DNA of 64,000 nt from Drosophila persimilis (lineage: Eukaryota > Arthropoda > Insecta > Diptera > Drosophilidae): contig NW_020825331.1 in the NCBI RefSeq assembly GCF_003286085.1, forward strand, positions 248,001-312,000, in the 5' to 3' direction. Shown in pieces: positions 24,105 to 52,275 of the stretch (its first letter is position 1; every line of letters begins with the position of its first letter). Both the position numbers and the translations under genes were made by a program. Under the pieces are notes generated by a model, which saw nothing but the letters and a program-made list of their open reading frames with translations, ran no database searches and was not told where the DNA came from.

Positions 24105-24745
24105 TGTAGGGCACTCTTTTTTAAGATGGATCAGGTAGGGGCTCAAGGAACATTCTCCATAAAAAGGAATCAAAATCTTTGCATGCGCTAAAAAAATTCA
24201 ACGGAGTTTTCTTTCTCCTCTCCACCCTTTCCATCCCAGCCGATCCCATGCGCTCTTCGCTTTCGCTTTCCTTTTTACTCTCCACCGCGTTCCAGCCGTT
24301 TGTTGGTCGTATCGGCTCTCTCTCATCGCTGGCAAAGAAGCGGCACGAACGTGCCAGAACGAACCACCAAAATTCAAGCCGCGCTGGTCTGTCCGCCCCT
24401 GCTTATCGCACCTTTGTTTGTACAGTTTGACCTTGAGAAATTGATAAAAACAGAAACGAAACGATCGGCTGAGAGCGAAACTGAAGAAGAAAACAAACAA
24501 CAAAGTCAGAGTTGAGGCCCGAAAATAATAAGGAGAAACAACAAAAACTGTGCCGCACAGCTAGAACACACACACAAGCACACAGTGGCTACGTGTGGAA
24601 CTGGTTTTGATACCCTTTCGGAGAGCACTATTATTTGGATCAAATGTTTTACCAAATGCTAGGAACAATGGATATGCAAGAGTATCAAAAGTCTCGGCCC
24701 CCGTCGAATAAAGCAATCTCCTCTTGCTTTAAATGCGTCGTGCGT

Positions 24746-24751
24746 TTTATT
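24746..24751 (-). terminator. Polyadenylation signal AATAAA on the minus strand
   Basis: TTTATT on the + strand, about 465 bases downstream of the stop codon of the small minus-strand coding exon at 25216-25446. It is the best-placed signal for that transcript. Confidence 0.4.
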
Positions 24752-25215
24752 CGTGCTTATTAAGATCCATATGTGTAAAATCGTATAAATTGTAGTCTTT
24801 AGCTCTAAATACAAAATGCTTGAATTAAAGCGGAAATTGGCACACAAATCGAGTAAAAATAGAAACAAAAAAACAATCTGCTTAAGCTTAAACAAAAAAA
24901 CTCAGTTTTCCCATTTGTTCTGTTAATTAAGTTTCCCCAAGTGCACTTCTAGTGACGCTGCACCGCTGCCAGCGTCTTCTCCAGCAGAGCAGAACTTTCG
25001 AGTTCAGAAGCAGAAGCAGAACCAGCAGCAGCGGAGGGCGCTACCTCCGTTCCTCCAGTGTCACATTGGGAGCGTCTGAAGTGGATGATGATTATGATGC
25101 CGTTGAAGGTGGATTGTGGTTAGCAGTGGATGTTGGATGGTGGATTGTGGGTGGCTCGAAGGTGAGCCGCGCCGCGCCGACCCGGTCCGGTCCGGTGCGG
25201 TGCATTGCCCTCCAG

Positions 25216-25446
25216 CTAGTCCCGGTCGGAGCTGTTGCCCCCCTCCTTGCCGCTCGCCTTGCACTGCAGACAGTACCGATAGGAAACTGGCTCCGGTGGT
25301 TTGTTCACCGCAGCGGAGCCATTGGCGGCGGCAGCGGCTCCTCCCATGGAATCGAACGGATTGGCCTTGGTGTCCACCGGGCTGATGGGGAAATGCTGCC
25401 AGTGGGGGCACGGCATCTGCTTGGGCGGATGGATGGGGAAGGGCAT
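25216..25446 (-). CDS. Small protein or C-terminal exon, unknown function, with two Cys-rich spots
   Basis: From an ATG at 25446 to a TAG at 25216-25218 there are 76 codons with fly-like codon choice. The product has a Pro/His-rich start, a CPHW motif near residue 13, an Asn-Pro-Phe (NPF) triplet near residue 28 that in other proteins binds EH domains, an Ala run, then CLQC near residue 58 and a Ser/Gly-rich end. CPHW and CLQC together could coordinate one zinc ion; this is inference. A good acceptor (CAG just 5' of the ATG, preceded by a T-rich run) means this may be the last exon of a longer gene whose upstream exons lie to the right. One such candidate is the segment ending at the donor GTAAGC near 26345. 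I do not recognise the gene. Confidence 0.45.
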   Translation of the reverse strand: MPFPIHPPKQMPCPHWQHFPISPVDTKANPFDSMGGAAAAANGSAAVNKPPEPVSYRYCLQCKASGKEGGNSSDRD

Positions 25447-26649
25447 TCTGCTGGCACTTGCACTAGCAAAAAATAAACACTGTCCCTCGAAGATCAGGGG
25501 TTGGGTTTCCTTCAGATGCAGTTTGAGCCGGGAGCACTGTGGTTGCTTCAATTGGAGTTTTTGCTGGCGCTCTCCTCGAACACTCGAAACGAACTGTGCG
25601 GTTTGCTCGAAGCGACGCCGCCATTCGCATCAACGACCAAAACAAAAACGAAACGCAGCGCAACGCCCAGCTTCGGGAGTCGACCTGCAGATACCCTGAA
25701 CGCATGAGCGCACAACTGCGGTTTCCGGAAAATCTACCAAACAAAACTCACTCTCTCTCTCTGTCTCTCTGCAACGCTAGGGTAGCGGAGCAGCCAGACA
25801 ACAAAAGCACACAGAGAGAACCAAGCAGGCAGCTGTGCTTGGTGTCGGGTCTGGTTTGGTGGGCTCGTCCAAGGTGTGTGATTGATAAGGTGGGTGATAC
25901 CGTTCTCCCTAGTTTCTCCATTCTTTCTGCCACTTCTTGTCTCCGGTTCTGGTGTGCCCACGCACTACATACAAATTGGAAGCCTTCGCAACATGGCATC
26001 ACCTTACATCAAATGCATCTTGCCTTGGTCTAGCCAACAAAGGAGCAACAACAACCCAACACCAAAGAAAAACACAAAGATAGCCAGAGAGCGAGCGAAC
26101 GAGCGAAAGAGTGAGGCAATTGAGAGACCGGTGTGCTGTCCGTTCTCCCTCTGTTTGCCTTAGTGCGAGCGATTTTTGTTGCAAATCTTTGGGTAGCGTG
26201 GGCGTGAAATGTGGGGGGTGGCGGGGTGGTGTTAGTGCAGTCCGTTTGCTCCGTTTTATGTTTGTGCTTTGTTCCCGTTTGCATTCCCGTTTTGGCATTC
26301 TCCATTCCGGGACCCCATTGCCACTCAAAGAGCTCTGTTGATGCTTACAGTTGGACTTTGCCCGGCAGTTGGAGAGAGGTTTGGTTGGAATTGAGTGGAG
26401 TGGTGTAAAGTGGCGCGGAATGGATAGGGGGGCAGGGTGAATGACTGTCTGCCGGACTCTCTTTCCGGGTTCTCGAATGCTTGGCGCATGTTGTTAACCT
26501 CATATTCCTTTGTGGCTTGCCTTTTGTGCGAAGTTTGTTCATTAAGTATACGCACACTTGAGCATACATATAGCTGAAGCACGCACTGACTATATACGTA
26601 CACTGTACATCATCTATGTATGTACATACATACATATATGGGTTGGCGG

Positions 26650-29533
26650 CTCATTAATTGAGCACGCGAATAACTTTGATTGCCCCTTATAAGTATGTAC
26701 GTGTGTTCCAAGCGGATCCATTGATTGTGGGTTAGTTAAAGTTAGACAAGCAATTGATAAATTATCATTGAATGTGGAGATAAATAACAACATTTGATTG
26801 CATAACCAGAAATGATTGCACTTTCAGAGATTCTGAACCAAGGAAGACAAAGATTCCTTAAGGGCAAATAAGTACATCAGAGAGTTCTCTTTTTACGATC
26901 TTTTCATCTAGGCATCTCTCTTAAGCTGTGCTCTTAATATCGGTACAAAATACCAAAACGATAGCCCCAACAACAGATAAACCAAAAGCTGTATAAGGTT
27001 TCAATGCATATTCAAGACCTTGAGGAAAACTATCTATGGTGTGATATTAAATTTACTTAATTTTATCACTTGATATTTATCTATTTATGTAGCCAATGCA
27101 ATGGGTAGCAAACCTGTGGCAAAAACAATGAGTATCAGTATTAAGTTAATCATTAGATCTTTATTAAACTTATGCTTTAATCCAAATACAATTGTAACCT
27201 CCAGCAGTCGATTAGCTGCGAATATATGCAATCCGTTCATGGTCATGCATTTACATATTGCCATTTGCATCTTCATGTATGCTATATCGTATCATCATAT
27301 CAATTCGATACATATGCACACACATAAATCATGCATCATTAGATCTATATGTGTATATATCATAATACACATGTGTTAAATCGCATCAATTCTAATTTGA
27401 TCTAAACAAAAAAAAAAAAACTGGTGTAAAGTCTACCATTATATTATAGTTAATTTAAATAGTTTTATTTATTTTACTTGTGATTTGTATCCTTTACTAT
27501 CTTTTAATGTTGTCATTTACACTTTTCTTGGATTCTTAATTTTTCTTTTTTTTATGTTAAATTATTTTTTTACTTGTTATTTTCTAAAGGTTTTTACATT
27601 TGTGTGTTTCTGTATGGTTCTTTTGCTTTTTCTCGATATTATTTATCTTGAACTATTTTTAGTTACTAATTAGCTGTCAAATATCAAAAGGGTAAGAACA
27701 ACATTTAAAGAATATATTTTGGAAATTAACCTTTTAGTTTTGTCATTCGTTTTCAATTTTATTTGTTACTTTGTTTTTTATTTATATTTTGTTATATTTT
27801 CATTCAATTTGGTGTCTTCATTTTCATAAACTGTCATGATTTAATCCTCCTTAGTTTTAATCATTACGTTTGGTGTTTTTTCTTTTAATCGGTTGTTATT
27901 TCTGTTAAGATTCGATTCTTTTAAATTTATTCTTTTAAAGCTCGTTTTTCAACATTGAAAATTTACATTTAGTTATTACGTTTAGTTTATTATTTCACCT
28001 TTCGATTAAAATTAGTGTTTTTTTCAGTTGATATTTTCTTGATTTTCTTTTTAATTTATGCTTTTGGATTAATCTAATCTTGCCCTAAAATTGTTTTTTT
28101 TTGTTATTGTTTATAGTTTATTCTTCTGCGATTGTTGCGATATATTATTTTTTAATGAAATTAAATGTTGTCTGTTTAAATCACCGGCACGAAAAAAAAG
28201 TCCTAATCAAAAACACCTACCATGTGTTTGTGTGTGTGGGTTGCTTAGACCTATGATTACGATTACAATTATTAATGATGATTAAGATTATAAAAACCTT
28301 TACATTTTGTTTGAAAATTATGTTACCACTCTTACCGCTCGTGCCTTTGTATAATTAGTTTACTTTAACAATTGCCTACGTGTTATTTGATTTAATTAAA
28401 TACAAACAGAGATGTATACATATATATATTATATTTAATTTACGACTCTATTCGTTTGATGTTCTGGATTTAAGGTATTTTGCGTTAAATTGTTGCCCTC
28501 ATAAAGTAAGCTAGTTTCTATATCATATTTCTAAACATATTCCGTATATATTTAGGCTAAAAATAAACACTAGGTATTAAATATATGTTAAAATATATTT
28601 AGATTTAGATTTCTATTTATATTTATATTTTTACATATATAAATATCAATTCGATTTTCTTATGCTCCATATTTATTTTCATCCAGAGACGGCCTTCATT
28701 TTGCGAGTGAAAGTGAAATATTTACAAAACAAAGTTTGGAAATTAGAGCAAGAGTTTTCATCCAAGAAATGCCTGCACTCGTATGTTACATTAGCAATCG
28801 AAAAGATATAGTCATAGATCGCGAATTGCGTGTAGAATGATTGAGAGTTAGATACGTTAGATTACTTTCACTAGTCTGTCTAGTTCTAGTTCTAGTTAGT
28901 TGGTTGCTTGGAGAGAAAGAGCCTTGAGTACGCAAGGAAAATTAGAATAATTAGAACACCTGAGTTTAACATTTACATATATATATATCTCATATATGTA
29001 TATCATACATATATCGTCTTAGATATCAATTTGTAATATCAAGTGTAGTTTTTGTTTACGTCTACATCATCGTTTATCATTCATCATTCATCAGCTTCGT
29101 CTTGAGATGGAAAGTTTTGGGGTCCTGGGGTCCTGGGGTCCTGGGGTTTGAGGCCCCCTGTCAAATTGTGTCTGAAGACAGCTACAATTAACTACGATAC
29201 ATGTATATCCCTCCGCACAAGACGCGGATACAATAATTTAGCTTGATAAATATGTTACATTGAAAGTTTCTCGTTTGTTTTTTGTGTGCGGTTTGCCCGT
29301 GTGCCTGCTAGAGATAACATTTTCATTTTCATTTTCGTTTCCTTTCTTTTGTTTTGCCCTATGTAATTGGGGTTGTCATTACGTTGTAAACTAGCTTAAA
29401 ACTTAAACAAAAAACAAAAAAAAAGAAGTGATTTATATACCTATATACTACGTACATATATAGTGTATATAAAGAGCTAAGTAAAGTGCATTGCTATAGA
29501 CAAGAGAAGCAGCTGCCAGTAGTGTCGGGCCTC
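26650..29533 (-). other. AT-rich gene-free stretch, part likely the 3' UTR of the mannosidase gene
   Basis: From about 26.7 kb to the mannosidase stop codon the DNA is strongly AT-rich, with no supported coding frame. Minus-strand AATAAA signals occur, for example at 28672-28677, about 860 bases past the stop, and near 27460. Long AT-rich 3' UTRs are common in flies. Which signal is used cannot be told. Confidence 0.4.
29119..29147 (+). repeat. GGGGTCCT repeat
   Basis: About three and a half tandem eight-base units, inside the putative 3' UTR. Confidence 0.9.
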
Positions 29534-44127
<14,594 letters not shown>

Positions 44128-45663
44128 GTCCAGGCGTTCAATGTGCGATAATTGTTTTTTTCGATATCACTTTCGCTTTGTATTTAATTTTGATTTGTTA
44201 TTTGAGCATATTCCTGCGATGAGAAACACTCTTTAACATCGAGTCCTTAAATTGTGGATTGCTTTTATTTTCTTTGAAGTATTTCCCTCGTTTTATTCCC
44301 TGCCTTTGGCCCTCCCCCCCTACGTTCTTTTGGCAAACCCCTTGATGGAATTGTATTTGCTTATATCATGTTTTGCTGCGCTTCTCCTCCCAGCAAGCAA
44401 TATGAAAGTTGGCCAAGTTTCTCGCAAAGCCAAAAGGACATCCGCAGACGCACACACGAACACTCGAAAGGTTCAACAAATTCCTCAAAACACACACAAA
44501 ACAAAGGAAATGGAAATGGAAATAAGAAACACACTTCTTGGATGACTGCCGTCGGTCTGGAGAGAGTCTGCCTGCTCTCCGGTATGTCCTGTATTCCATG
44601 CATATTATAAATGTTCCAATTGTTGGCCAGCAGCCGCACGACTGCACTTCAAACTCCGAATAATCAATACGAGCGGGGGGCGGCCTGCCAGACGACAGAG
44701 AGAAAGAGAGGGAGGGGAGAAGGGGGGGAACGAAAATATGAGATTTTATAAAGCACTCTCAAGTGGAAAGGTCGACTTCATAGAGCCCGGATAATGAATG
44801 TCTTGCCTTGAACATTGCACACACATTGCGTATACGCAGCGGAGGACAAAAAAGAGGGAAATAAATTCACAGAAAATTTGTCTGCAAAATAATGATGCCC
44901 TCTGGAGTATCATATTATTTTTTTGTACAAATTTATGGAATATTTTAGGTTGTTTCTCTTTGGACATCTTCAGGGAATTCATTCCGAACTAGACCCCAAA
45001 ATCAAAGCCAGCTAGCATTTGGCAAGAGATCATCATTCAGCAGCCATTCAATGGCAATTTATTTCAATGTCCCCGCCATTCAATCGACTACCCCTTTCGG
45101 CGGAGATCCATACAGAGATATAGCATCTATTCTGTCTCAAGGAATTCAGTCGGCGGCTGACTTAATTCAATTCACATCAATTCATTCATTCACAGCGCAC
45201 GCCATTCACCAGCCAAACGATTCGAAGATACGAATGCGAATCTTCTAGGGGCATGTATCTTTTACAGTGGGCGCTTACAGTGAATGCTCTTGGGCAATCC
45301 CATGGATATATATATATAAATGTATACCCCTAGTCTCTCTCGCAGGCATCGCCATTCATTTATAGGGGATTTATCTATTATTTAAAATATATTTTCAATT
45401 GAAATTTTTCGGATTTTTTTAGTTCAAAACTTGGACAACCTTTTGATCAAAATATATCCCTTAAAATGGTTTAAAATTTCTCTTAAATGGTCTCCCAATT
45501 TCTCAATCATTCTTCCTTCGAAAAGCAGAATTGCTAGGTATTTTTCTGCGAGTCTTTTTTTGCTTCCAAGGGTTGCATTTTGCGATGTTCTACTGTATTC
45601 ATTTTGATTCATTGTCTAGATCTGCGTGCTATAGATATCGATCGTGTCAGTTGTATAATATTG

Positions 45664-45690
45664 TCTCTCTCTCTCTCTCTCTCTTTCTCT
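45664..45690 (+). repeat. (CT)n microsatellite
   Basis: About 12 CT units with one interruption. Confidence 0.9.
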
Positions 45691-45839
45691 TCATGCCTGT
45701 CTCTATTTTTTTTTTTTTGTGGCTGTATTTTTGGTGTCTTGTGGCGCTAGTTAGCGTAAAGCTCACTGAAAGATAGATGCGTTTAAATATAAACTCAGGG
45801 GCAGGGAAATTGAAAGGCAGTGTGTGGATGGGAGGACGG

Positions 45840-45869
45840 TGGGGTGGGGTTGGGTGGGGTGGGGTGGGA
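45840..45869 (+). repeat. GGGGT repeat
   Basis: Six G-runs of 3-4 separated by T or TT, a candidate G-quadruplex. It lies in the 5' intron of the mannosidase gene. Confidence 0.9.
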
Positions 45870-45895
45870 GTGTAGGCTCAAGGACAAGCTCGACA

Positions 45896-45918
45896 CGGCT
45901 CGGCTCGGCTCGGCTCGG
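45896..45918 (+). repeat. (CGGCT)n pentamer repeat
   Basis: Four to five perfect units. Confidence 0.95.
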
Positions 45919-46037
45919 TAGTTGGCAATTAACAGAAACACGAAATGAAAATGAAAATAAAACATAACCTGAACAAAAACAAACACACACACACACACAC
46001 ACACAGATACACTCAGGGAATGCTGTGTGTTTTTAAG

Positions 46038-46077
46038 GAGGCGGGTGGCGGTTGGCGGGTGGCGTGTGGCGGTTGGC
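46038..46077 (+). repeat. GGCGGGT/GGCGGTT heptamer repeat
   Basis: Five to six imperfect seven-base units. Confidence 0.85.
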
Positions 46078-46699
46078 TCTGGGAAAAACGTGTCAAGCGC
46101 GTCGCGGCACTTGGCTGGAGGAGCAGCAGCAGTCGAAGCCTCTGGGCGCCGCACCACCACCTACGCACTGCACCTGCACCACCCCCCACCACCCCCGACA
46201 GAGAGGCTGCAGGAGGCATGCAGTTTTTGCTGCCTGCCTGGTATTTCATTCGCAATATTTCTCTCTTCTAACTATGATTCTCTAAGAGATGCTCTCCACG
46301 ACTCTCTATGCTCTCTCTCTCTCTTTCTATCTCTCCTGGCTGTGTTGCGCTCTTCTTCCTTCCTTCATTGAGGTTCTCTGCTACTTGGCAGATTCTTTCT
46401 AGGGGGGGCATCTCCGACACACATTTGCACTTCGCCTCTAATATCTTTTGGGCAGTGTTTTTCTCGCATCTCTCGAGTCTGTGATTCTTCAGCGCAAAGC
46501 TCTAAATAAATGATAACCATCCTTCCCTCCCATGCCACCACCCACCGCCCACCACCCACAGAAAGCACTTGGAACTGTTGCACATACGAATACACAGCCG
46601 AGCAGGGAATTTTCATTAATTTCTTGCACGAGGCGAAGAGAGTGAGCCATAACCCAACAAAAAATGTAATTAGAACCTTAATTGGTTCGTTCGTTTTTG

Positions 46700-46912
46700 A
46701 AAAACAAAAACAAAAACAAAAACAGAAAGGAAAAAACAACATTGTGACACATTGTATTTATACAAATTTTTGTTGGTTTTTCTTCCGTTTGCGATGCTCT
46801 GTCGTTCTTTTACGAGTGTATAGTATTTTGTTGTATTTTTTTCGTTGGGTTTTTGTTTTCTTCTCCTGTTTTTCTGGGGCCAGACACAAGCGCGTGCACG
46901 CACTGACTGACG
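46700..46912 (-). promoter_or_regulatory. Probable promoter and non-coding first exon of the mannosidase gene
   Basis: The minus strand reads TCAGTCAGTG at 46910-46901, two overlapping matches to the Drosophila initiator TCAGTY. CAA/AAAC-rich sequence follows as far as about 46700, the texture of a fly 5' UTR. Possible donors are GTATAA or GTAAAA within 46745-46815. No TATA box lies 30 bases upstream. The DNA right of it (46915-47300) is rich in TTCG and CGTTTCG on the minus strand, common in TATA-less fly promoters. Confidence 0.4.
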
Positions 46913-49897
46913 CGGGACGAGACAGAAACCGACAGCGAACCGAATGCGGCGACTGAGGCAACACCAATGGGCGCCAGAAAACGGGGCGAAACGGCAAAGA
47001 ACGACGCCCGAGCCACAAGCACGAGAGCCCGTCCGTGCCGCCGGAACAGAGATGGGAACGGGCCGGTACGGCATGGGACGGCATGGGATGGGATGGGACG
47101 GGTCGGGTCGGTAGGGGAGACAGAGACGCGATGAACGACAAGCAGCGACAAACCACGACGCCGCATCGACGAAGCGCATCAAGTGACGAAAGCACGAAAC
47201 GAACGAGTGACGAACGAAAGCACGAAGAGCGCCTAAGCGCCTAAGCGTTTCAGCGAAGCTGATTGAACGACAGCCAGAGAGAGACAGAGAGAGTTCGAAA
47301 CGGAACGGCAACAGGCGGAACGGAACACCCACACTCCCACACACGCAATGCAATGCGCAACAATTTGGCAATGGAGAACCCAACAAAAAAGCTCTAATCC
47401 AAAGTATATTTCAAACAATATGAGGCACCGGCCGACGGAGCGTTACTTCGAGCACACACCCGCCCGCCTGCCTTGCCCCACACGGGATATACCTTGGCCG
47501 GAGGGTGGAACCTTGAACAGGGATCGTAAAGCGATCTTAGGCCAGATTAAATATATTTTAATTAATTTTCATAAAACTAAATAAAGAAAAACAAATAATT
47601 TTCTTGGGGAAAAAGAAATCCATTCTTCGAAACCCTATTTTTCAAAGGAAGTATTTTTTACGATTTATTTCAAATATTTCCCGTTTTTTTTTCAGTGAGG
47701 ATTTGTTACCATTTTGAGGATAATTTTCAAATCAACCTCTCCAAAAAGGAGGGGTCCTCAACGAATCAAACGAAGTCCTCCATGGAATAAGTTGAAATTA
47801 CCTGATACTAAATTCTTACAGGTATCCAATGATTCCTTAAGTTTTGAGAAGTCTGTGAAACAAAGCATTTGTTGCGTTTTTTACAGGAATAGAATCGTAT
47901 TTCGTGGAGCGCCAACGTCATCTGCGCAAGTGTTTAGATTAGAGATTATATTTGAAAATATTCGAAAAAAATCAAATATTAAACATAAATCCTTAAATAA
48001 TTAGCAGACCCAAAGAAAACCATATAGTGCATCGGTAAAAATCAGTATCCATTGAAGATAGCAGGAATCTAAGGTTCATTCCACCCCTTCCAACCCTTCC
48101 ACCGATTTTGAATAGATACATTTTTGAGATACCAAGCAAAAGTGTGAGAGTACACTCAAAAGACATTAAATATTTTCCCACTAATCCGAAAGATTTTCTG
48201 TAAAGACTACAATGATAAAACGAATAAAAAAGAATGTATCTGTATCTGTATCTTTTTGTAACATATAATAGAAAAAACATAGAAAATACTGAAACAAATT
48301 GATGACAATTAATGCACATCATTTATGTATGCCAAGAATCCCCCAGAATGTAATGGAAATTGAATAAAAAAATACAAAAAAATAGTAGTATGGAATAATC
48401 AAGAGTTACTGTGTGCGTGTGTGTGTCTGTGTGTGTGTTCCATATACATTTTAATTATGTTTAATTTATGACTGTAAATGGAAACGCCAAAGAAATACTC
48501 AAAAGTCATACGTCCGAACCACGTAAATACCCTCGAAAAGGTAAAAAATGTGGCAAAAATACAAGAATAACTTCCGAGGCCGAATAATTAATAATAAATA
48601 ATTTTATCGAGCCAATGCCATGAGTGCCTCGACAAAAATGTTACAGTTTTATTCGAATTTTAGTGAAAGTCTCAGATATCAAAGTTTGGTCATGGCTGTC
48701 GTATAACCTCGAAGATCAAATTGGTTTTGTGGAATAGTTATCCTTGTTCGTGCCCCCAATATACCCCATTTCCTCAACGGCTAATGGGTGGACGTATAAT
48801 GAAGCGAAACGCAGCGCAGCAGGAAAAGGCGTATCATAAAAACGTGTTAAGCATACGCCCCACACGCCCCAGCACACCACCCCCCAGCCAACAACCTCCG
48901 TCCGGCGGCGGCTGCTCCTGCTGCTGCTGTTGAGCCACTAAATGGCATAAATTTGTAAAGAAATTGACTAAGGCAACGCGACTAATTAGAAAAAGTAACT
49001 GGGTTAAAAATCCTTTGCCCCGCCAGCCAAAAGGATTCATTCGCCCGAACCCGAGCCGGAGCCTTTCTTGCTGGTTCATCGCTGAGACTGCCACTGAGGC
49101 TTCCTCCTTGACAGGATTGCGTGCGGAGGGAAGTGGAAGGGCCATCCTTGAGGGATGTTGTGAAATTATTATTATGGCGAGCGCAGGCACAGAATATGAA
49201 TATTCTCCTTCAGAAGAAGACCTCAAAACCGATGAATAACGATAAGAAGCAGAGGGGCGCTGCTGCATGACGGTGAAGCGAGAGCAACCCTGTAGGGTCT
49301 CTGGTGATCGGTCCCAATCGATCTTCAAATTAAGTTTCGCATAATTACTCGCAATAAATCAGTGGGGCTGAAAAATGAAACTTTACAGATTTACTCTTTG
49401 ACAGTGCCGCTGTTCCCCCCCTCTCCCTCTCTCTGCTGTCATCTTATTTTTGGGTGAAGGAGCAACAGAGAGGCCTTGAGAAATGTGTTCCACTAATTCC
49501 CTGTCAACTTTGTTAATGTCTTCCAACCTTCTTCTGTCTCTTCTTCCGCTTTCTTTCAGACATAAATTAATTCCCACGCCGCATTTCATCAGCCGCCCCC
49601 CGAAATAAGGTCTTTGTCTCGGCATTTTCATAACAATAACTTATTCGGCCATAAGCCCCCCAACTAAGTAAGTAAGTAACTAACTTGGCAAGCAGGCAAG
49701 TAAGTAAGTAGGCGAGCAAGAGCAAGAGGCAACATTTTTGCACTTGTCGGTGGCAACTGCTGTGGCTCCTGCCTCCAGACGAGAGGAGGAGTGGAGCACA
49801 CACAAAACACCGAAAGTAAAACAATAAAGTACAGTGACAACAATAACTGTAACAATGCCCAAAAGCAGCAGGCAGAAAGGATATGACAACAGGCAGT

Positions 49898-49978
49898 AGG
49901 GCAGGGACTGGGGCAGGGGCAGGGGCTGGGGCAGGGGCTGGGGCAGGGGCAGGGACTGGGGCAGGGGCTGGGGCAGGA
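49898..49978 (+). repeat. GGGGCAGGGGCTGGGGCA minisatellite, G4-prone
   Basis: Tandem GGGGCA and GGGGCT/GGGACT units, with more than ten G-runs of three or four. It produces an artefactual Pro-Ala repeat frame on the minus strand. Confidence 0.95.
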
Positions 49979-52064
49979 GATGAATTTCTGTAGCTGTTGC
50001 TGATGGGCTTTTTTTTCCCTGTTGACACCGAAAATATACAACAAAATGTACACTCTTTGCAACGAGTACAGTCCTTTATTTTCCTCATTTTATTCGGATT
50101 GATTCCGATTTCCGCACCAATTCAAAAGATTTTCACGCCTTTAATTAAGTAAACAAAATTCGAAGAAAAATCTTCACTAATCCCCCCCTTAGCCCAACCC
50201 CTAATTCGTTTTAATTCTAAGCTAAACGGAGCGTTTATTTATGTTTGAATTCCGCACTAATTCAAGTGATTTACCCGCCAAATTAATTATGAAATTTAAT
50301 GCCAAATAATGTGTAGTTTTTGCCTTAATTATTGGGCATTACTCCAAGTTTCCAAGGGCGAGGGGAGTCTCTTTTGGCTTGGGTAAGGGCATGTCTTAAG
50401 GCGGATCTGTACATCTTTTAAAAGTGGGGCTAAACGATCAATCGGTTAGGGTATTAGGCTTCCTTTGTTGTTTGTTGATTTTTGTATTATTTCCGCTGTG
50501 GCTCGTTGCTTCTTTTTTGTTTCGCTTTGTTTTGTTTGTGTCTCCTGACATCGTTACCTTCCTCTGCTTTTCGTTCCATCTCTTGTCCCTTCTGTTATTA
50601 GAAAGCCAACAACAAGTTTTATTGTGTCCCCCGAGGGAGGGAGGAGGGGTAGGTAAAATAGGAAAAGTGTTGAAGGATATTTTGAAGGCGTAAAGCGCTC
50701 AAGACAACAATGAAAAATCCCCGCCTGGCCCCTAACAGCATCACGCCCCCATTGACGCCTTTGTGCGCGATTTCTTCGGGGCACACACACACACACAAGA
50801 GAGAGAGAGAGAAAATGGTTAAAAAGAGAAATAAAAATAAAAAAAATAAAGAAGAGTTAATTAGAAAAATGCTTTTGGTCGCCGTGATTATGAAAAGGAA
50901 AAGGCAATTACAAATTACAAACAGAAAGAACAGAGGAAGAGGAAGAAGACCAGCCCCGCACCTCCCCCCGACGCCCACTAAGTATGCTATGGTTTTTTGC
51001 ACTCAATAGTCCCAGGGCAGAGTAGCGGCAAGGGCCGCGGCAATACAAGGCGGCATAATATTCTTGTGTGGAATTAGAAACCGGAAAGATCGAAGAGATC
51101 ATCCTTGGTTTTCTCAAATCGAAATGCTTTTGTCGAGTACCTGCAGGCCGTCTAGGGGAGACCTCTCTTTCTCCTGATCATTCCCAAAGCGCGTCCGATT
51201 CGATCGGCACTCTCTGCGTTCCCCATCGATATTTCACACCCGATATATTGCTACTATTGCCATCTCCTACAGGGTGTATCGATGCTGGGTATTACTGTTG
51301 TATTCTGATCGTATATAGGGGGGGGGGGATACCCCTTCGATCCCACAAGACCACGATTGGAAACACTTTAGATTGAGTTTTCTCTCAAGTTCGTTCATTT
51401 GCAGCTCTTTGTTCTTGAGTTGACTTTAAAGAGCCGCAGCAAGTGCTGCCTTCTGTCCTGTGCGCCATTAATATTCCTTGAATTCCCACTGCAGTGGCTC
51501 GTAATACTCAGAGCAAAGAGGACTCCCTAGACTTGAGTTTCCCTTGGAACGGTCTGGGGCGGAGAGGTGCGGAGCGCATTAATCCATTTAATAACGCAAG
51601 TGGACAGGGGACTGTGGACAGTGCACAATGACCCTCTGCTGTTGGGGTGCGGTGCCGGCTGGCAATGCAGTTAAATTAAGGACACTCCGCAGGAGAATTG
51701 CAAGAAAAATACAATTATTTGTAACATCTGTTCCCTTTTTGATGTGCACTCATGAATACTACAGATAATTAGAAATATATATATTGTGTAAAGGAGTGGG
51801 GGAGAGGGTTATCTCTATATCAAGCCTTTCAATTAAATGGGGTTCGATTTATTTGAATCATTTATAAACCAGAGAAATGCCTGCTTTTCGGAACTAGTTC
51901 CGCTTTGAGAACCCCGCCGAAAGGAGCCTCCCCGCCAGTCGTAAAATACTCGAACATTTGGCCTTTGAACGAGATGCCATTAGAGGTGGCTCCTACTGCA
52001 GTGCACTTTTTACCGCTTTCCTCGTTTCCCTATCGTTCTTTTCCTTGGCTTACATTCTGCCACA

Positions 52065-52118
52065 GACACACACACACACACAGACACACACACACACACA
52101 GACACACACACACACACA
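52065..52118 (+). repeat. (CA)n with periodic CAGA interruptions
   Basis: Three CA blocks are separated by CAGACA at regular intervals of about 20 bases. Confidence 0.95.
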
Positions 52119-52224
52119 TGAAATTTATGGGCTTGAAAAAAAGGAACGGGGAAAATGTTAAGAAAATGGAAATAAAATAAAATAAAAACTCTTTACAACA
52201 AAAAGCACTAAACCCCTGGCCACG

Positions 52225-52271
<47 letters not shown>

Positions 52272-52275
52272 ACAC
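52225..52275 (+). repeat. Poly-C (33) followed by (CA)n
   Basis: An uninterrupted run of about 33 C followed by about nine CA units. Confidence 0.95.

Noticed and set aside
46670-47386. 238-codon minus-strand open frame over the mannosidase promoter region
   Set aside because: It lies across the predicted transcription start and leader, is Arg/Ser/Cys-rich as expected from GC-rich repeats, and has no domain.
48834-49328. 164-codon minus-strand open frame
   Set aside because: No recognisable domain or splice context. An overlapping + frame (48964-49239) is about equally plausible, so neither is supported.
49567-50088. Minus-strand Pro-Ala repeat protein frames
   Set aside because: Produced entirely by the GGGGCA/GGGGCT minisatellite.
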